From positions 30,264-94,263 of the forward strand of contig CBFIDA010000004.1 in NCBI GenBank assembly GCA_965661085.1: 64,000 bases of DNA. The letters are read 5' to 3'. How positions within the stretch are numbered: the first letter of the stretch is position 1; every line of letters begins with the position of its first letter. Shown here in pieces: positions 8,960 to 18,284 of this stretch. A program made the position numbers and the translations under genes. The notes beneath the pieces were generated by a model, which saw only the letters and a program-made list of their open reading frames with translations, did no database searches and was not told where the DNA came from. This DNA comes from CBFIDA01 sp965661085 (GTDB lineage: Bacteria > Pseudomonadota > Gammaproteobacteria > Comchoanobacterales > Comchoanobacteraceae).

Positions 8960-9634
8960 TCAGTTCTTAGGCAATTCAACAATGTACCCCACGCCACGAA
9001 TGGTGCGAAGGTTCAGGTGATCTTTGAGTTTTTTTCTGAGGTTGTGAATGTAAACCTCAATGGTGTTGCTGTCGACATCTTCGCCCCAGCCATAGAGTGT
9101 CTGCGTCAAGGCATCACGCGTTTGTACTTTGCCGCTTTGCTCCATAAGTTTGTGCAGCAGTGCAAATTCTCTCCGAGAAAAATTGATTTCTTGATCCAGC
9201 ACAAAGACCTTGTGTGCAGCAGGATCCAATGTGACTTCACCCACAATAATCTTAGGATCTGCACGGCCAGCACCACCACGTATCTGGGCACGAATACGCG
9301 CAGCAAGTTCAGCGAGCTTGAAGGGTTTGGTGATGAAATCGTTTGCGCCAGCATCCAGACATTGCACCTTTGTGAACAGATCAGAGGCCGCAGTCAATAA
9401 GATGATGGGGGTTTGTATGTTGTGCTTTCTGATGGATACGAGCACTTCCTGACCAGATTTTTTTGGCAGGCCCAAATCAAGAATGATGGCATCAAAGTGC
9501 TCTGTTTGTGTCAATGCAGCTGTCTGCCCCGCCAGACCATCCTTGACCCAATCAACGGTATACCCATATTGCTGTAGGCCGCTACATGTGCCTTCACCGA
9601 GAAGTTCGTTATCTTCGACCAATAATATACGCAT
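8960..9634 (-). CDS. OmpR-family response regulator (QseB/PmrA-like)
   Basis: DNA-binding response regulator of 224 residues, partner of the kinase encoded immediately downstream. Receiver domain: acidic pocket at Asp8, phosphoacceptor Asp53 in ILDLGLP, Lys103 in ITKPF. Winged-helix C-terminal domain about residues 125-222 with the recognition-helix region SNTIEVYIHNLRKKL. Sequence style matches QseB/PmrA. In Legionella and Coxiella, PmrA activates genes of the Dot/Icm secretion system, which makes this pair relevant to the IcmL-like gene elsewhere in the window; that link is inference. Its promoter should lie in the 321-base gap shared with the divergent glutamate dehydrogenase gene. Confidence 0.93.
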   Translation of the reverse strand: MRILLVEDNELLGEGTCSGLQQYGYTVDWVKDGLAGQTAALTQTEHFDAIILDLGLPKKSGQEVLVSIRKHNIQTPIILLTAASDLFTKVQCLDAGANDFITKPFKLAELAARIRAQIRGGAGRADPKIIVGEVTLDPAAHKVFVLDQEINFSRREFALLHKLMEQSGKVQTRDALTQTLYGWGEDVDSNTIEVYIHNLRKKLKDHLNLRTIRGVGYIVELPKN

Positions 9635-9955
9635 GCCACAGGCTCCAAATAAAATCTTCTACCAATTATACGCAATTTGGTTATTTTTTGTAAATCAATT
9701 TGCAGGTCTGTTTCATGCGTCAATGCCAACTTGTGCTTTCAGCGCATGGGTCGTGTGATTGTGCGATAATATTTGTGGGCCATTCGGTGAATCTTGAGCC
9801 ATGCCAAACTTGGCGCGTGGTAAGATGGTTTTGTCAAGCATGTAAAGCATATGAAAAGCGCGTTATGAATTAAAAATAGCTTGATTGTCAGTATCCATTG
9901 TCATTACTCTATGAACATTCGGGTGTTCTGTTGAAGCTGGAGGTGTTTCCAAATC
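9635..9955. promoter_or_regulatory. Divergent intergenic region, 321 bp
   Basis: A gene-free stretch between the response regulator (leftward) and NAD-glutamate dehydrogenase (rightward). It must contain both promoters. A GATAAT element preceded by TGTGC near 9765-9770 could be a plus-strand -10 hexamer, but no good -35 goes with it. The gdh start has a GGAGG ribosome site at 9939-9943. I see no tRNA, repeat or convincing small ORF here. Confidence 0.4.
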
Positions 9956-12900
9956 ATGCAAACCAAACTCATTGATGCTGTACTGAAGTCCAAGTTTAAA
10001 AACATCAAACTGACTGATAAGCAACGGTTCAAAAAGTGGGCCACACAACTGCTTTCATTCAATTTGTCCAATGCGTTCATCCATCAAGCTCCAAATGATC
10101 TGGCAGCCATGTTGGAGTTTTTTTGGCTGGGTTGTTCAAAGCGTTTGTCCAGTGCGATTTATGTGGCCGCATATCAAGCAGAACCCAATGCGTCCGGTGC
10201 CCAAGCGCACACCACTTTATTGATCAATGTGAAAGACACCCCTTTTGTGGTGGATACTGTGCGCTTGGTTCTCTCAAGGCAGGATCACGATCTTTATGGC
10301 TTCATCAATGCGGCTGACATGCCCGTGAGACGTCATACCAAAGGTGACATCAAGTCCGTTGGGCCAACCAAAATAGATGAAGCATCCACAGAAGCGTTTC
10401 TGATTGTTGAAATCAATCGCATTACCGATCAAAAAGACATTGAGCTTTTACTGGAACAGATTCGTTTTGCGCTACAAGATGTGCAATACGCGGTATCTGA
10501 TTGGCAGCGTATGCAGGCTCGAATGTCTGTGGCAATATTGAATTTAACAGCATTGTCGCAACCTGGTGTGTTGAAACATCGAGACGAAGCCATTGATTTT
10601 ATGAAATGGTTGCTGAAATTCTTCACATTTATCGGTTACCGCGAGTACACTGTAGATGGGCGTAAAAAGATGCTTCAGTTTGACACGGAAAGCCCATTGG
10701 GTGTGTTGCGCTCCAATCACTTCAATCATGATGAAGTTGATTCACATTCACCCAGAACCATTTTTGATCCCGACTCCATTGAAAAATTTGTGGTGGTGGG
10801 CAAATCAAAAAACAGATCCACCATGCATCGCCCACCGTATACAGACGTCATTGTTGTGCGACTGCATAACGATCAAGGGCAGTTTTTTGGTGAAATGCGC
10901 TTTGTGGGTCTATTCACGTCCAATGCTTACGAAAGTGATCCCATGGTCGCGCCATTCCTGAGAAACAAAACGCAAAGAATTGTAAGTGCTTTAAATGTGC
11001 CGCAAGCTGTTGGGTATACTCGAAAAAGACTTGGGCATATCCTAAGAACATTCCCGCGTGATGAACTCTTTCAGGCCGATGTGGCGGATCTCATTCCGAT
11101 GATCAGAGGTGTGCTTGCGCTGCAAGACAGCAGGGCCACCCGGGTCTTCATCCGTCATGATAAGTTCAAACGCTTTGTTTCATGTGTGCTGTATTTGCCA
11201 GAAGCCAACCACACACATGACCTCACTGAACAATTGCGTAAGTACCTTAAAGATGTGTATCAGGCCAAAGACATCACCATCAGCACTCAGTCTACCGATC
11301 ATGAGCATGTGTGTTTGTATTTTGTCATGCGAGTGGATGCCAACATGCAACCCACGAAGGCTGATGATCTGGTCACTTCAAAAATTGCTGAAATGTGTCG
11401 CTCTTGGCACGATCGATTGCACGATGCTTCCATTGATGTGTTTGGAGAAGAAAAGGGCGTATGCTTGTTCAAAAAAGTACGACACCGCTTTCCAGCGCAG
11501 TATCGAGAGACATTTGGCGCGCATGATGCGCTCAAGGATCTCAGTCACGTGGATCAATTGAATGAGCATGATGCACTGAGATTGGGTGCCATATGGTATG
11601 CGGATCAAAAAATCTTTAAAATTCGTGCCTATCAATACACACCAACACTGTCGTTGTCGGATGTGTTGCCCATTTTAGAAAATTTGGGATTGCATCTTAA
11701 GAATGAAATTGGTGCCGGTATATGGAGCGCTGGACACAATCATCGTTGCTGGGTTTCAGAATTCAATACGTCTCCCGCACATCCCATTGCCCAATTTGAC
11801 GCCGGTGTCACGCAACAGATACTGGACTCATTTCATCATATTTATCAGGGAGAAACAGCCAATGATTCATTCAATGGGTTGACGCCTGTGGCAGGCATGC
11901 CCTGGCAAAAAGTCAGGATCATTCGTGCACTGTATCATTATCTGAAACAAATTGGCAGCATGCTGTCAGAGCAATTTGTTGCGACAACATTGATGCATTA
12001 TGGCCAGATCACGACCACCTTGATGGCATGTTTTGATGCCCGTTTTAATCCAGAGATACCCACTGAGCAACGTCAAAAAATGTATGCCGCCCGTCGTCGT
12101 CAGTTGGTACAATTGTTTGAACAGATCAATACGGTCGATGAAGATAAGGTTTTTCGATCTCTACTTAATTTGATTGAAGCCATTGTGCGTACCAACGCCT
12201 ATCTCAAAGATGATGCCGGTCAAACTTTGCCTTTTGTTTCATTTAAGATCCAATCCACACATGTCAAGGACATACCCCAACCAGCACCCATGTTCGAAAC
12301 GTTTACGTTTTCCCATCAGTTTTCAGGTGTGCATTTACGCGCTGATAAAGTTGCCCGTGGTGGGCTCAGATGGTCTGATCGAGAGGATTTTAGAAAAGAA
12401 ATTCTCGACTTGATGAAAGCCCAGCAGGTCAAAAATGCACTCATTGTTCCCAATGGTGCCAAGGGTGGGTTTTTGATCAAGAAAAATATGTCTGGCTGGA
12501 CTAGGGAAGCCATTCATCAAAAGGGCATTGAATGTTATCAGATGTTTATCAAGTCTTTATTGATGTTGACGGATAACATTGTTGATGGTGAGTTGGTCAA
12601 ACCAAAACAGGTGGTTTGTCATGATGGTGACGACAGTTATCTTGTGGTGGCAGCTGACAAAGGGACTGCGAGTTTCTCTGATGTGGCCAATGCCATTGCG
12701 CTTGACTACCAATTTTGGTTGAAAGATGCCTTTGCATCGGGTGGTTCTAATGGATACGACCACAAGAAAATGGGCATCACAGCCAAAGGTGCATGGGAAG
12801 CAGTCAAATGGCATTTTCAGGAATTTGGGCACGATGTTGCCTCACAGCCCTTTACAGTTATTGGAATTGGTGGAATGGCTGGTGATGTCTTTGGCAACGG

Positions 12901-14788
12901 GATGCTCCTCTCAGATCAAATTAGGTTGGTTGCAGCGTTCAATCATCAATTTATTTTTTTGGATCCAACCCCCAAACCTGCCATCAGTCATTCAGAGCGT
13001 AAACGCCTTTTTGAATTGCCCAACAGTATGTGGTCGGATTATGACCCAAAGTTGATTTCAAAAGGTGGGGGTGTTTTCAGTAGACAAGAAAAAGAGATTC
13101 CGATTTCAAAACCAGTCGCCAAGGCCTTGGGGTTGGTTGGCCAAACTAAAATGAGCCCAGCTGTCTTGATTCAGGCGATCCTTGCTGCACCGGTTGACTT
13201 GATATGGAACGGTGGCATTGGTACTTATGTCAAATCATCCAATCAATCGCATCATGATGTTGGTGACCACGGTAACGACCGTCTCCGCATTGACGCGACG
13301 GATCTTCGTTGTAAAGTGTTTGCTGAGGGCGGTAACCTTGGTATTACTCAGCTTGGTCGTATTGAAGCTGAGTTGTGTGGTGTGAAGATCAACACAGATT
13401 TCATTGACAATTCTGCCGGTGTGGATTGTTCTGATCATGAAGTCAATATCAAAATATTTCTCAACGGCTTGATGGCTAAACAGAAAATGTCAGCAAAGAC
13501 ACGAGATCAATGGCTGGCAGATATGAGTGATGAGGTTTCAAAACTGGTTTTAAAAAACAATCGAAACCAAAATATGGCATTGAGCCTGGCCGCAGCTGTT
13601 TTGCCTGAACATTTGTATTTGTATGAACGATTCATGGATTGGGCAGTTTCTCAAGATTATTTAAACAAAGAAATCGAATTCTTGCCATCCCCCAAACATC
13701 TCAAAGAACGTGCTGCATTGGGTAAGACCTTGACGCGGCCAGAACTGTCCATTCTGCTGACATACAGCAAGATCATCTTACAGAAGCAAATCATTCAAAC
13801 AGGATTTTGTAAGCATGATGGTGTTGCGCACTATGCCTGGAAGAGTTTGCCAGCATGTTTGCGGGTCAAGTTTGAGTCCGCCATGGTGGATCACCCTTTG
13901 CGCCATGAGATGATTGCGACGCAGCTCAGTGGTGAATTCATTCAAACGCTTGGTTTGACCTTCATTCCCGAAATCAAAGATGAGGTTGACATCACCATCG
14001 AAGAAATCATGATGGCCTATCTCTTTATCAAAAAATTCTATGATTTGGATGCATTGTATGCTGCCTTGGATGAAGCAGAAGCATTTGTATCGCATGAAAT
14101 CATGTTGCGTACAAGGGTCAGGCTGAGAATCATATTGAGAAGGAGTACGCGTTGGTTACTACGCCATCAAACATTGTTGAGTGGTGATCCCCAGATCTTG
14201 TCAGAATTCATTCAAAAGCGCGCACAACTAGTGCCGATACTGCCTGATGTTGTACAAGGCAATCAGAAAGTTGATTACGAGCGCATGATGTTGCAATTGT
14301 CTGACACAGACCTTGCCGTTGATACGTCAAAAATGATTGCTCAGATCTTTTTGATGCATGCGGCATTGTGCATCATCGACACCTCGATCATGTGCAGGGG
14401 AGACATCCATCAACTGGCCGAATTACACGCATTGTGTGGCGATGCGCTCCGATTTGAGCAGTTGCGTTCTTCTCTCAATTATAATAATTTTGCAAGCAGA
14501 TGGTCTGTCATTTCTCGCTTTAAATTGAAAGGTATGATCGATGCCTTGCAATCAGAAATTGTCGTCATACTTTTCAACGCCATGGTGCAGCAAAGCAAAC
14601 CCGTTTGTGAACAGGGCATTCTTGAGCAGCTTCAACAAAAGGCCCCGAAAGCGTATCAAAATTGGCAAAGTGCATCGATCATTTTACAGCCTGACGCCAA
14701 TTTGGAATTTGAGGTATTGTTTGTGTTGGTTGCAGAGTTAGAAAAGTTCAAATACAAATTGATGGATGAATTGACACCAAAGTCTTAA
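9956..14788 (+). CDS. gdhB: NAD-specific glutamate dehydrogenase, large (180 kDa) class
   Basis: Cytosolic enzyme of 1610 residues that oxidatively deaminates glutamate to 2-oxoglutarate and ammonia with NAD+. The large class has a long regulatory N-terminal part with ACT-like domains (here about residues 1-700), a central catalytic domain and a C-terminal helical extension. In the catalytic part (about 760-1230) the substrate-binding segments VARGGLRWSDR and VPNGAKGGF with catalytic lysines, the stretch FASGGSNGYDHKKMG and the NAD-binding motif IGIGGMAGDVFGNGM are all visible. GGAGG lies upstream of ATG 9956. This enzyme typically works in catabolism, feeding amino-acid carbon to the TCA cycle. 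The alpha/beta hydrolase gene starts only 17 bases after its stop and may be co-transcribed. Confidence 0.97.
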   Translation: MQTKLIDAVLKSKFKNIKLTDKQRFKKWATQLLSFNLSNAFIHQAPNDLAAMLEFFWLGCSKRLSSAIYVAAYQAEPNASGAQAHTTLLINVKDTPFVVDTVRLVLSRQDHDLYGFINAADMPVRRHTKGDIKSVGPTKIDEASTEAFLIVEINRITDQKDIELLLEQIRFALQDVQYAVSDWQRMQARMSVAILNLTALSQPGVLKHRDEAIDFMKWLLKFFTFIGYREYTVDGRKKMLQFDTESPLGVLRSNHFNHDEVDSHSPRTIFDPDSIEKFVVVGKSKNRSTMHRPPYTDVIVVRLHNDQGQFFGEMRFVGLFTSNAYESDPMVAPFLRNKTQRIVSALNVPQAVGYTRKRLGHILRTFPRDELFQADVADLIPMIRGVLALQDSRATRVFIRHDKFKRFVSCVLYLPEANHTHDLTEQLRKYLKDVYQAKDITISTQSTDHEHVCLYFVMRVDANMQPTKADDLVTSKIAEMCRSWHDRLHDASIDVFGEEKGVCLFKKVRHRFPAQYRETFGAHDALKDLSHVDQLNEHDALRLGAIWYADQKIFKIRAYQYTPTLSLSDVLPILENLGLHLKNEIGAGIWSAGHNHRCWVSEFNTSPAHPIAQFDAGVTQQILDSFHHIYQGETANDSFNGLTPVAGMPWQKVRIIRALYHYLKQIGSMLSEQFVATTLMHYGQITTTLMACFDARFNPEIPTEQRQKMYAARRRQLVQLFEQINTVDEDKVFRSLLNLIEAIVRTNAYLKDDAGQTLPFVSFKIQSTHVKDIPQPAPMFETFTFSHQFSGVHLRADKVARGGLRWSDREDFRKEILDLMKAQQVKNALIVPNGAKGGFLIKKNMSGWTREAIHQKGIECYQMFIKSLLMLTDNIVDGELVKPKQVVCHDGDDSYLVVAADKGTASFSDVANAIALDYQFWLKDAFASGGSNGYDHKKMGITAKGAWEAVKWHFQEFGHDVASQPFTVIGIGGMAGDVFGNGMLLSDQIRLVAAFNHQFIFLDPTPKPAISHSERKRLFELPNSMWSDYDPKLISKGGGVFSRQEKEIPISKPVAKALGLVGQTKMSPAVLIQAILAAPVDLIWNGGIGTYVKSSNQSHHDVGDHGNDRLRIDATDLRCKVFAEGGNLGITQLGRIEAELCGVKINTDFIDNSAGVDCSDHEVNIKIFLNGLMAKQKMSAKTRDQWLADMSDEVSKLVLKNNRNQNMALSLAAAVLPEHLYLYERFMDWAVSQDYLNKEIEFLPSPKHLKERAALGKTLTRPELSILLTYSKIILQKQIIQTGFCKHDGVAHYAWKSLPACLRVKFESAMVDHPLRHEMIATQLSGEFIQTLGLTFIPEIKDEVDITIEEIMMAYLFIKKFYDLDALYAALDEAEAFVSHEIMLRTRVRLRIILRRSTRWLLRHQTLLSGDPQILSEFIQKRAQLVPILPDVVQGNQKVDYERMMLQLSDTDLAVDTSKMIAQIFLMHAALCIIDTSIMCRGDIHQLAELHALCGDALRFEQLRSSLNYNNFASRWSVISRFKLKGMIDALQSEIVVILFNAMVQQSKPVCEQGILEQLQQKAPKAYQNWQSASIILQPDANLEFEVLFVLVAELEKFKYKLMDELTPKS

Positions 14789-14805
14789 AGCCGGAGTATG
14801 CTTGG

Positions 14806-15690
14806 ATGAAAAATTTCTCACATTTGCGTTCGTCAAGTTATGGTGATTGCCATTATTTGAGTCATGGGCCAAAAGATGCCAAACACGTGATGATCTTTCT
14901 TCATGGCATACCCACCAATGCATGGTTATGGCGCAACATCATCGATAAAATTGATCCAACATGGTTGTGTGTGGCGCCAGATTTGCTCGGCATGGGTCAG
15001 TCTAAGCCAAAAGCTGATCTTGCTCTTGATGATTTCAGTGTGTTCAACCACATTGCATTCATCGAGCAATTCTTGAGTGCGTGGCCAAAGGCAACATGGA
15101 CATTTGTGATGCATGGGTGGGGCTCCATCATTGGTTCTGACATTGCCAAACGGCATCCCGATCGTGTGCGCGGTTTGGCTTATGCAGAATCTTATTTGCG
15201 TCCAACGCACAGCCCTGAGATGCTGTCATTGCCCATGCAAGAGCTTCTTCATTTGCTGCAGCATCACGATGATATGGCGCAAGTGATTCTTGAAGAAAAT
15301 TTTATGATAGAGCAATGGCTGCCGAAGTTGATGATCCCAACATTGTCTGAGGAAATCATGGCATTGTATCGGTCGCCATTCATCCAGCCTTCCGATCGGA
15401 AAGTGCTGCTGAAATACTTGTATGAAGTGCCGTTTGGCCATCAAAGAACTTCCATTGTGCGCTGCATAGAGCAATACTCTGAGTTTTTAATGTCGACCAA
15501 CATTCCTAAATGCCTGCTGTACGCACTGCCTGGTGTCATGACGACCATGGACACCGTTGCTTGGGCAAAGTCCAGTCTGCCAAATCTCTATATGGCAGAT
15601 CTTGGGGAGGCATTGCATTGCGCGCAAGAAAGTTGTCCCGACCGATTTGCCGATGCGTTGTACAACTGGACGGATACACTTGTAACATAA
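14806..15690 (+). CDS. Alpha/beta hydrolase, haloalkane-dehalogenase-like, nucleophile lost
   Basis: A 294-residue alpha/beta-hydrolase with the organisation of haloalkane dehalogenases: oxyanion motif HGIPT (33-37), the segment PDLLGMGQSKPK (59-69), the nucleophile elbow at 101-108 and a C-terminal histidine, His271 in the ALHCAQE segment. In dehalogenases the elbow reads H-D-W-G and the Asp is the nucleophile; here it reads VMHGWGSI, so position 104 is Gly (codon GGG). Neither Asp nor Ser is available at that position. The reading frame is intact and the rest of the fold is well kept, so it is probably an expressed protein that has lost or altered its chemistry rather than a decaying pseudogene. 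It follows gdhB by 17 bases. Substrate and role unknown. Confidence 0.8.
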   Translation: MKNFSHLRSSSYGDCHYLSHGPKDAKHVMIFLHGIPTNAWLWRNIIDKIDPTWLCVAPDLLGMGQSKPKADLALDDFSVFNHIAFIEQFLSAWPKATWTFVMHGWGSIIGSDIAKRHPDRVRGLAYAESYLRPTHSPEMLSLPMQELLHLLQHHDDMAQVILEENFMIEQWLPKLMIPTLSEEIMALYRSPFIQPSDRKVLLKYLYEVPFGHQRTSIVRCIEQYSEFLMSTNIPKCLLYALPGVMTTMDTVAWAKSSLPNLYMADLGEALHCAQESCPDRFADALYNWTDTLVT

Positions 15691-15696
15691 AGTATG

Positions 15697-16656
15697 TCAT
15701 AAGATCTCATCGATGGCGCTCGGTATTTCTTGTAGATTTTGATTGCATCCATCAGCATTCATGACACCATGAGAAACATGGCCGGTTGGAACATGGCGGC
15801 TTGCTGAAAGACACTGATGATGCTGATCGTCGAAAAAAATGTCGGCGCCAAATGCAGATAAGAAAGCCCCTTTTTCTAATCCCCCCAGAAACAATGCTTC
15901 GTCCAAACGAATTTTCCACGCACGCAGTGTTCGAATGACACGTTCATGAGCGGGTGCAGATCGTGCTGTAACCAGTGCTGTTCGTATGGGACAATCATCA
16001 ACAGGAAGTTCTTGCTGAAGCTTGTAGAGGGCTTTGAGAAAATTGGCAAACGGGCCTTTGGGTAGTGGTTGATTGGCTTTTTCAAGCTCATTACGTGCAA
16101 AAGATTCAAAGCCGCCTTCTTGATAAATTTTTTCTGATTCGTCTGAAAAGAGTACAGCATCGCCATCAAAAGCGATGCGCAGCACATCATCAGAAGAAAC
16201 GTTGGCTTTTGATGGCAAAAGCAATGCTGCGGCATGCTGTGCCTGTAGCGCCAATTGAACATCCTCTTGATGTGAGGACAAAAACAAGTCAGCCTGAAAA
16301 GCCTTCAAATATAAAAAGGGTGAGGCGCCGTTGCTGAAGCATGCGCGCGCAATTGGTAGCTGATAATGTTCTATGCTGTTAAAGATGCGAACACCTGTGT
16401 CAGAGCTGTTTCTGGACACCAAAATGACTTCGACATTGTCATGTGCATGCTGATTGAGACTCAAGCATTTTTCAACCAAGCGAAATGCTGTACCCTTCTC
16501 AAGTGGGCGATGCTCATGGTCACGTTGATATTGCATATAAGCTTCAGCACCTTGTGTAAGAAATACATGGTGACTTTCCTCAAGATCAAACAATGCACGA
16601 GATGAAATTGCGATACACAATTTAGATTTGGTCCGAATGGGCTGTTGCATCATCAA
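15697..16656 (-). CDS. 5'-nucleotidase (cytosolic type I family)
   Basis: A 319-residue protein of the 5'-nucleotidase family (cN-I-like), which dephosphorylates nucleoside monophosphates. Recognisable segments are the N-terminal LCIAISSRALFDLEESHHVF, VEVILVSRNSSDTGVRIFNS, the acidic motif RIAFDGDAVLFSDESE and, near the C terminus, FLGGLEKGAFL and DIFFDDQHHQC, together giving a HAD-like acidic site. No signal peptide, so cytosolic. It converges on the alpha/beta hydrolase gene, 6 bases apart. Three consecutive methionines at the N terminus leave the exact start open by two residues. It would balance the nucleotide pools also served by Hpt, Cdd and Tdk. Confidence 0.85.
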   Translation of the reverse strand: MMMQQPIRTKSKLCIAISSRALFDLEESHHVFLTQGAEAYMQYQRDHEHRPLEKGTAFRLVEKCLSLNQHAHDNVEVILVSRNSSDTGVRIFNSIEHYQLPIARACFSNGASPFLYLKAFQADLFLSSHQEDVQLALQAQHAAALLLPSKANVSSDDVLRIAFDGDAVLFSDESEKIYQEGGFESFARNELEKANQPLPKGPFANFLKALYKLQQELPVDDCPIRTALVTARSAPAHERVIRTLRAWKIRLDEALFLGGLEKGAFLSAFGADIFFDDQHHQCLSASRHVPTGHVSHGVMNADGCNQNLQEIPSAIDEIL

Positions 16657-17000
16657 TCATGACTCCATGTTAAGCGCATAAAACAATAGTATGTGAAAGT
16701 GATCTCGGACGCAATTCATTCAAGTGGTCATCAAAGATTTTAAAGATACAGTGAATGCCCATGGTTCATCGAAATTTTTATTGGATTTGATATTCAAAAA
16801 ATAAAATTTTAGTTATGAAGGATAAAGTAAAGTGATGGTTTAGTATTTTTTAAATACAGTATTGATATATAGGAATAAAACGACTTCAATCTGAGCGATG
16901 GTCAAGCCAGCTTTATATGCATCACTGAGCATATGAAGGTGACTGGCGAATCTTCGCTGTCATTTAAGAGCGCTGGCCATTTCATGTAAGGGAGCAAGCA
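16657..17000. other. AT-rich intergenic region, 344 bp
   Basis: No gene found between the 5'-nucleotidase and the tyrosine recombinase (both leftward). The middle (about 16780-16880) is clearly more AT-rich than its surroundings. It holds a short hairpin, GTATTT-TTT-AAATAC at 16843-16857, and a second weak inverted repeat, ATATGC at 16915-16920 with GCATAT at 16929-16934. The region presumably contains the nucleotidase promoter. It could carry an attachment site for the neighbouring recombinase, but I see no direct repeat pair or tRNA remnant to support that. Confidence 0.35.
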
Positions 17001-18230
17001 TCACGTCTGCGAAACAGGAACCAATGGTTTCTTCTGTGCCGATTCATGACGTGCACTGCGATCGCTGTCGATGTATCGATCTGTTGTGGCTGCATTTTCA
17101 TGACCAGCATCGTCACGTACATGTTCTCTTGGACGATGTTTGATGTCAGCTGTGATGGCCGTATGCCTCAGCCAATGTACAGTTGCAGCGCATAAATCTT
17201 GAGCGGAGGCATCTTTACCTTCTCGGTAAAGTGTGTCGATGCCAAGATCGAAACACGCTTGGACAATGTGCCGGATTTGTCGAATACCAAGACCACCGCG
17301 CCCTTTGTGTTTTGGAATGAGGGGCGTGGTTTCTTTTCGCATGGGCAGAGGTGTCAAACCAAGTGTCTTACGATATCGTTTTAAAGCGAAAAGCATGTCA
17401 TCAGGTACAGCAATTTCACGTATTTTGTTGCCCTTGCCAATTGCGGTAAACCACCATCTTTCTTCATCATCAGGAGAAAAATCGCCCATTGTGGGGGTAT
17501 GTAAATGATTGGGTGCCAATTCTGAAATGCGCAATCCCATCAAATACAAACAGCTGAGTACAAACAAATGCCGCTCATGTTTGGCGTCTAGGTCGGCCTG
17601 CGCTTGAGTGGCGATGATGACAACACGCCATTGATCATGACTCAGCTTTCTCGATATGCGTGTGTTCTGTGTTTTTTGTATGAGGGCGTTTTTTTGCCGA
17701 ATCAAACGAATCGGGTTGGTGTCCAGATACTGTTCTTGTTGTAGAAAAGTATAAAATGTGCTAAGAATGGCCAGTGTGGATTTCAGTGCCGATTGACTCA
17801 TTTCAAATGTTGAAGTTTTTCGTTGAAGGGTGTTTTTTTTCATGGCTTTGGGTGTTCTCACCACAAAGGGGCGCCATTTTATGTGTGGGACACGCATACC
17901 ATCTTTGGCTAAAAATCGAGGATGGTGTTGTGTGGCGATCCATGAGGCAGGTGGGCTCTGTACAAATTGGATGTATGTCATGATGGCAGAACGATCTATC
18001 GAATGCAGTGGTTGTCCATGAACGTGTACGATCCACTGAAACAAGCGCTCTATTTCACGACGATACGCATTGAATGTGTCAGGCGATCCCTGATAACATG
18101 TTAGAAATGCAATCGCCAATTCGAAATCATCAAAAAACTCGGCATGTTGGATGAATGCGGCGTGTTGTACCAATTGCACTTTATTGAGTGGTAGGTATTC
18201 GGCCTGGTCAAAGAAAGGTGTGCAAGACAT
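17001..18230 (-). CDS. Tyrosine recombinase / integrase
   Basis: Site-specific recombinase of the phage-integrase fold. I choose ATG 18230 (409 residues): an upstream TTG at 18272 would leave only 12 bases to the divergent thyA start. The N-terminal SAM-like DNA-binding domain covers about residues 40-165. The full catalytic set is visible in the C-terminal domain: Arg234 in GLRISEL, Lys266 in GKGNKIR, His352 and Arg355 in HWLRH, His377 in AGHENA and nucleophile Tyr386 in TDRYID. It is not XerC or XerD by length (those are near 300) and no phage, plasmid or integron genes surround it. It may be a domesticated chromosomal recombinase or the relic of a lost element. Function beyond recombination is unknown. 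Confidence 0.88.
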   Translation of the reverse strand: MSCTPFFDQAEYLPLNKVQLVQHAAFIQHAEFFDDFELAIAFLTCYQGSPDTFNAYRREIERLFQWIVHVHGQPLHSIDRSAIMTYIQFVQSPPASWIATQHHPRFLAKDGMRVPHIKWRPFVVRTPKAMKKNTLQRKTSTFEMSQSALKSTLAILSTFYTFLQQEQYLDTNPIRLIRQKNALIQKTQNTRISRKLSHDQWRVVIIATQAQADLDAKHERHLFVLSCLYLMGLRISELAPNHLHTPTMGDFSPDDEERWWFTAIGKGNKIREIAVPDDMLFALKRYRKTLGLTPLPMRKETTPLIPKHKGRGGLGIRQIRHIVQACFDLGIDTLYREGKDASAQDLCAATVHWLRHTAITADIKHRPREHVRDDAGHENAATTDRYIDSDRSARHESAQKKPLVPVSQT

Positions 18231-18284
18231 AACAATGCAGTTGGCAGTGATGAACCACAATATGTTAATCAACGAGGGTAAAAT

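Noticed and set aside
16657..17000. Attachment site or small RNA beside the recombinase
   Set aside because: No direct repeats, no tRNA end, no promoter-terminator pair; only weak hairpins in AT-rich sequence.
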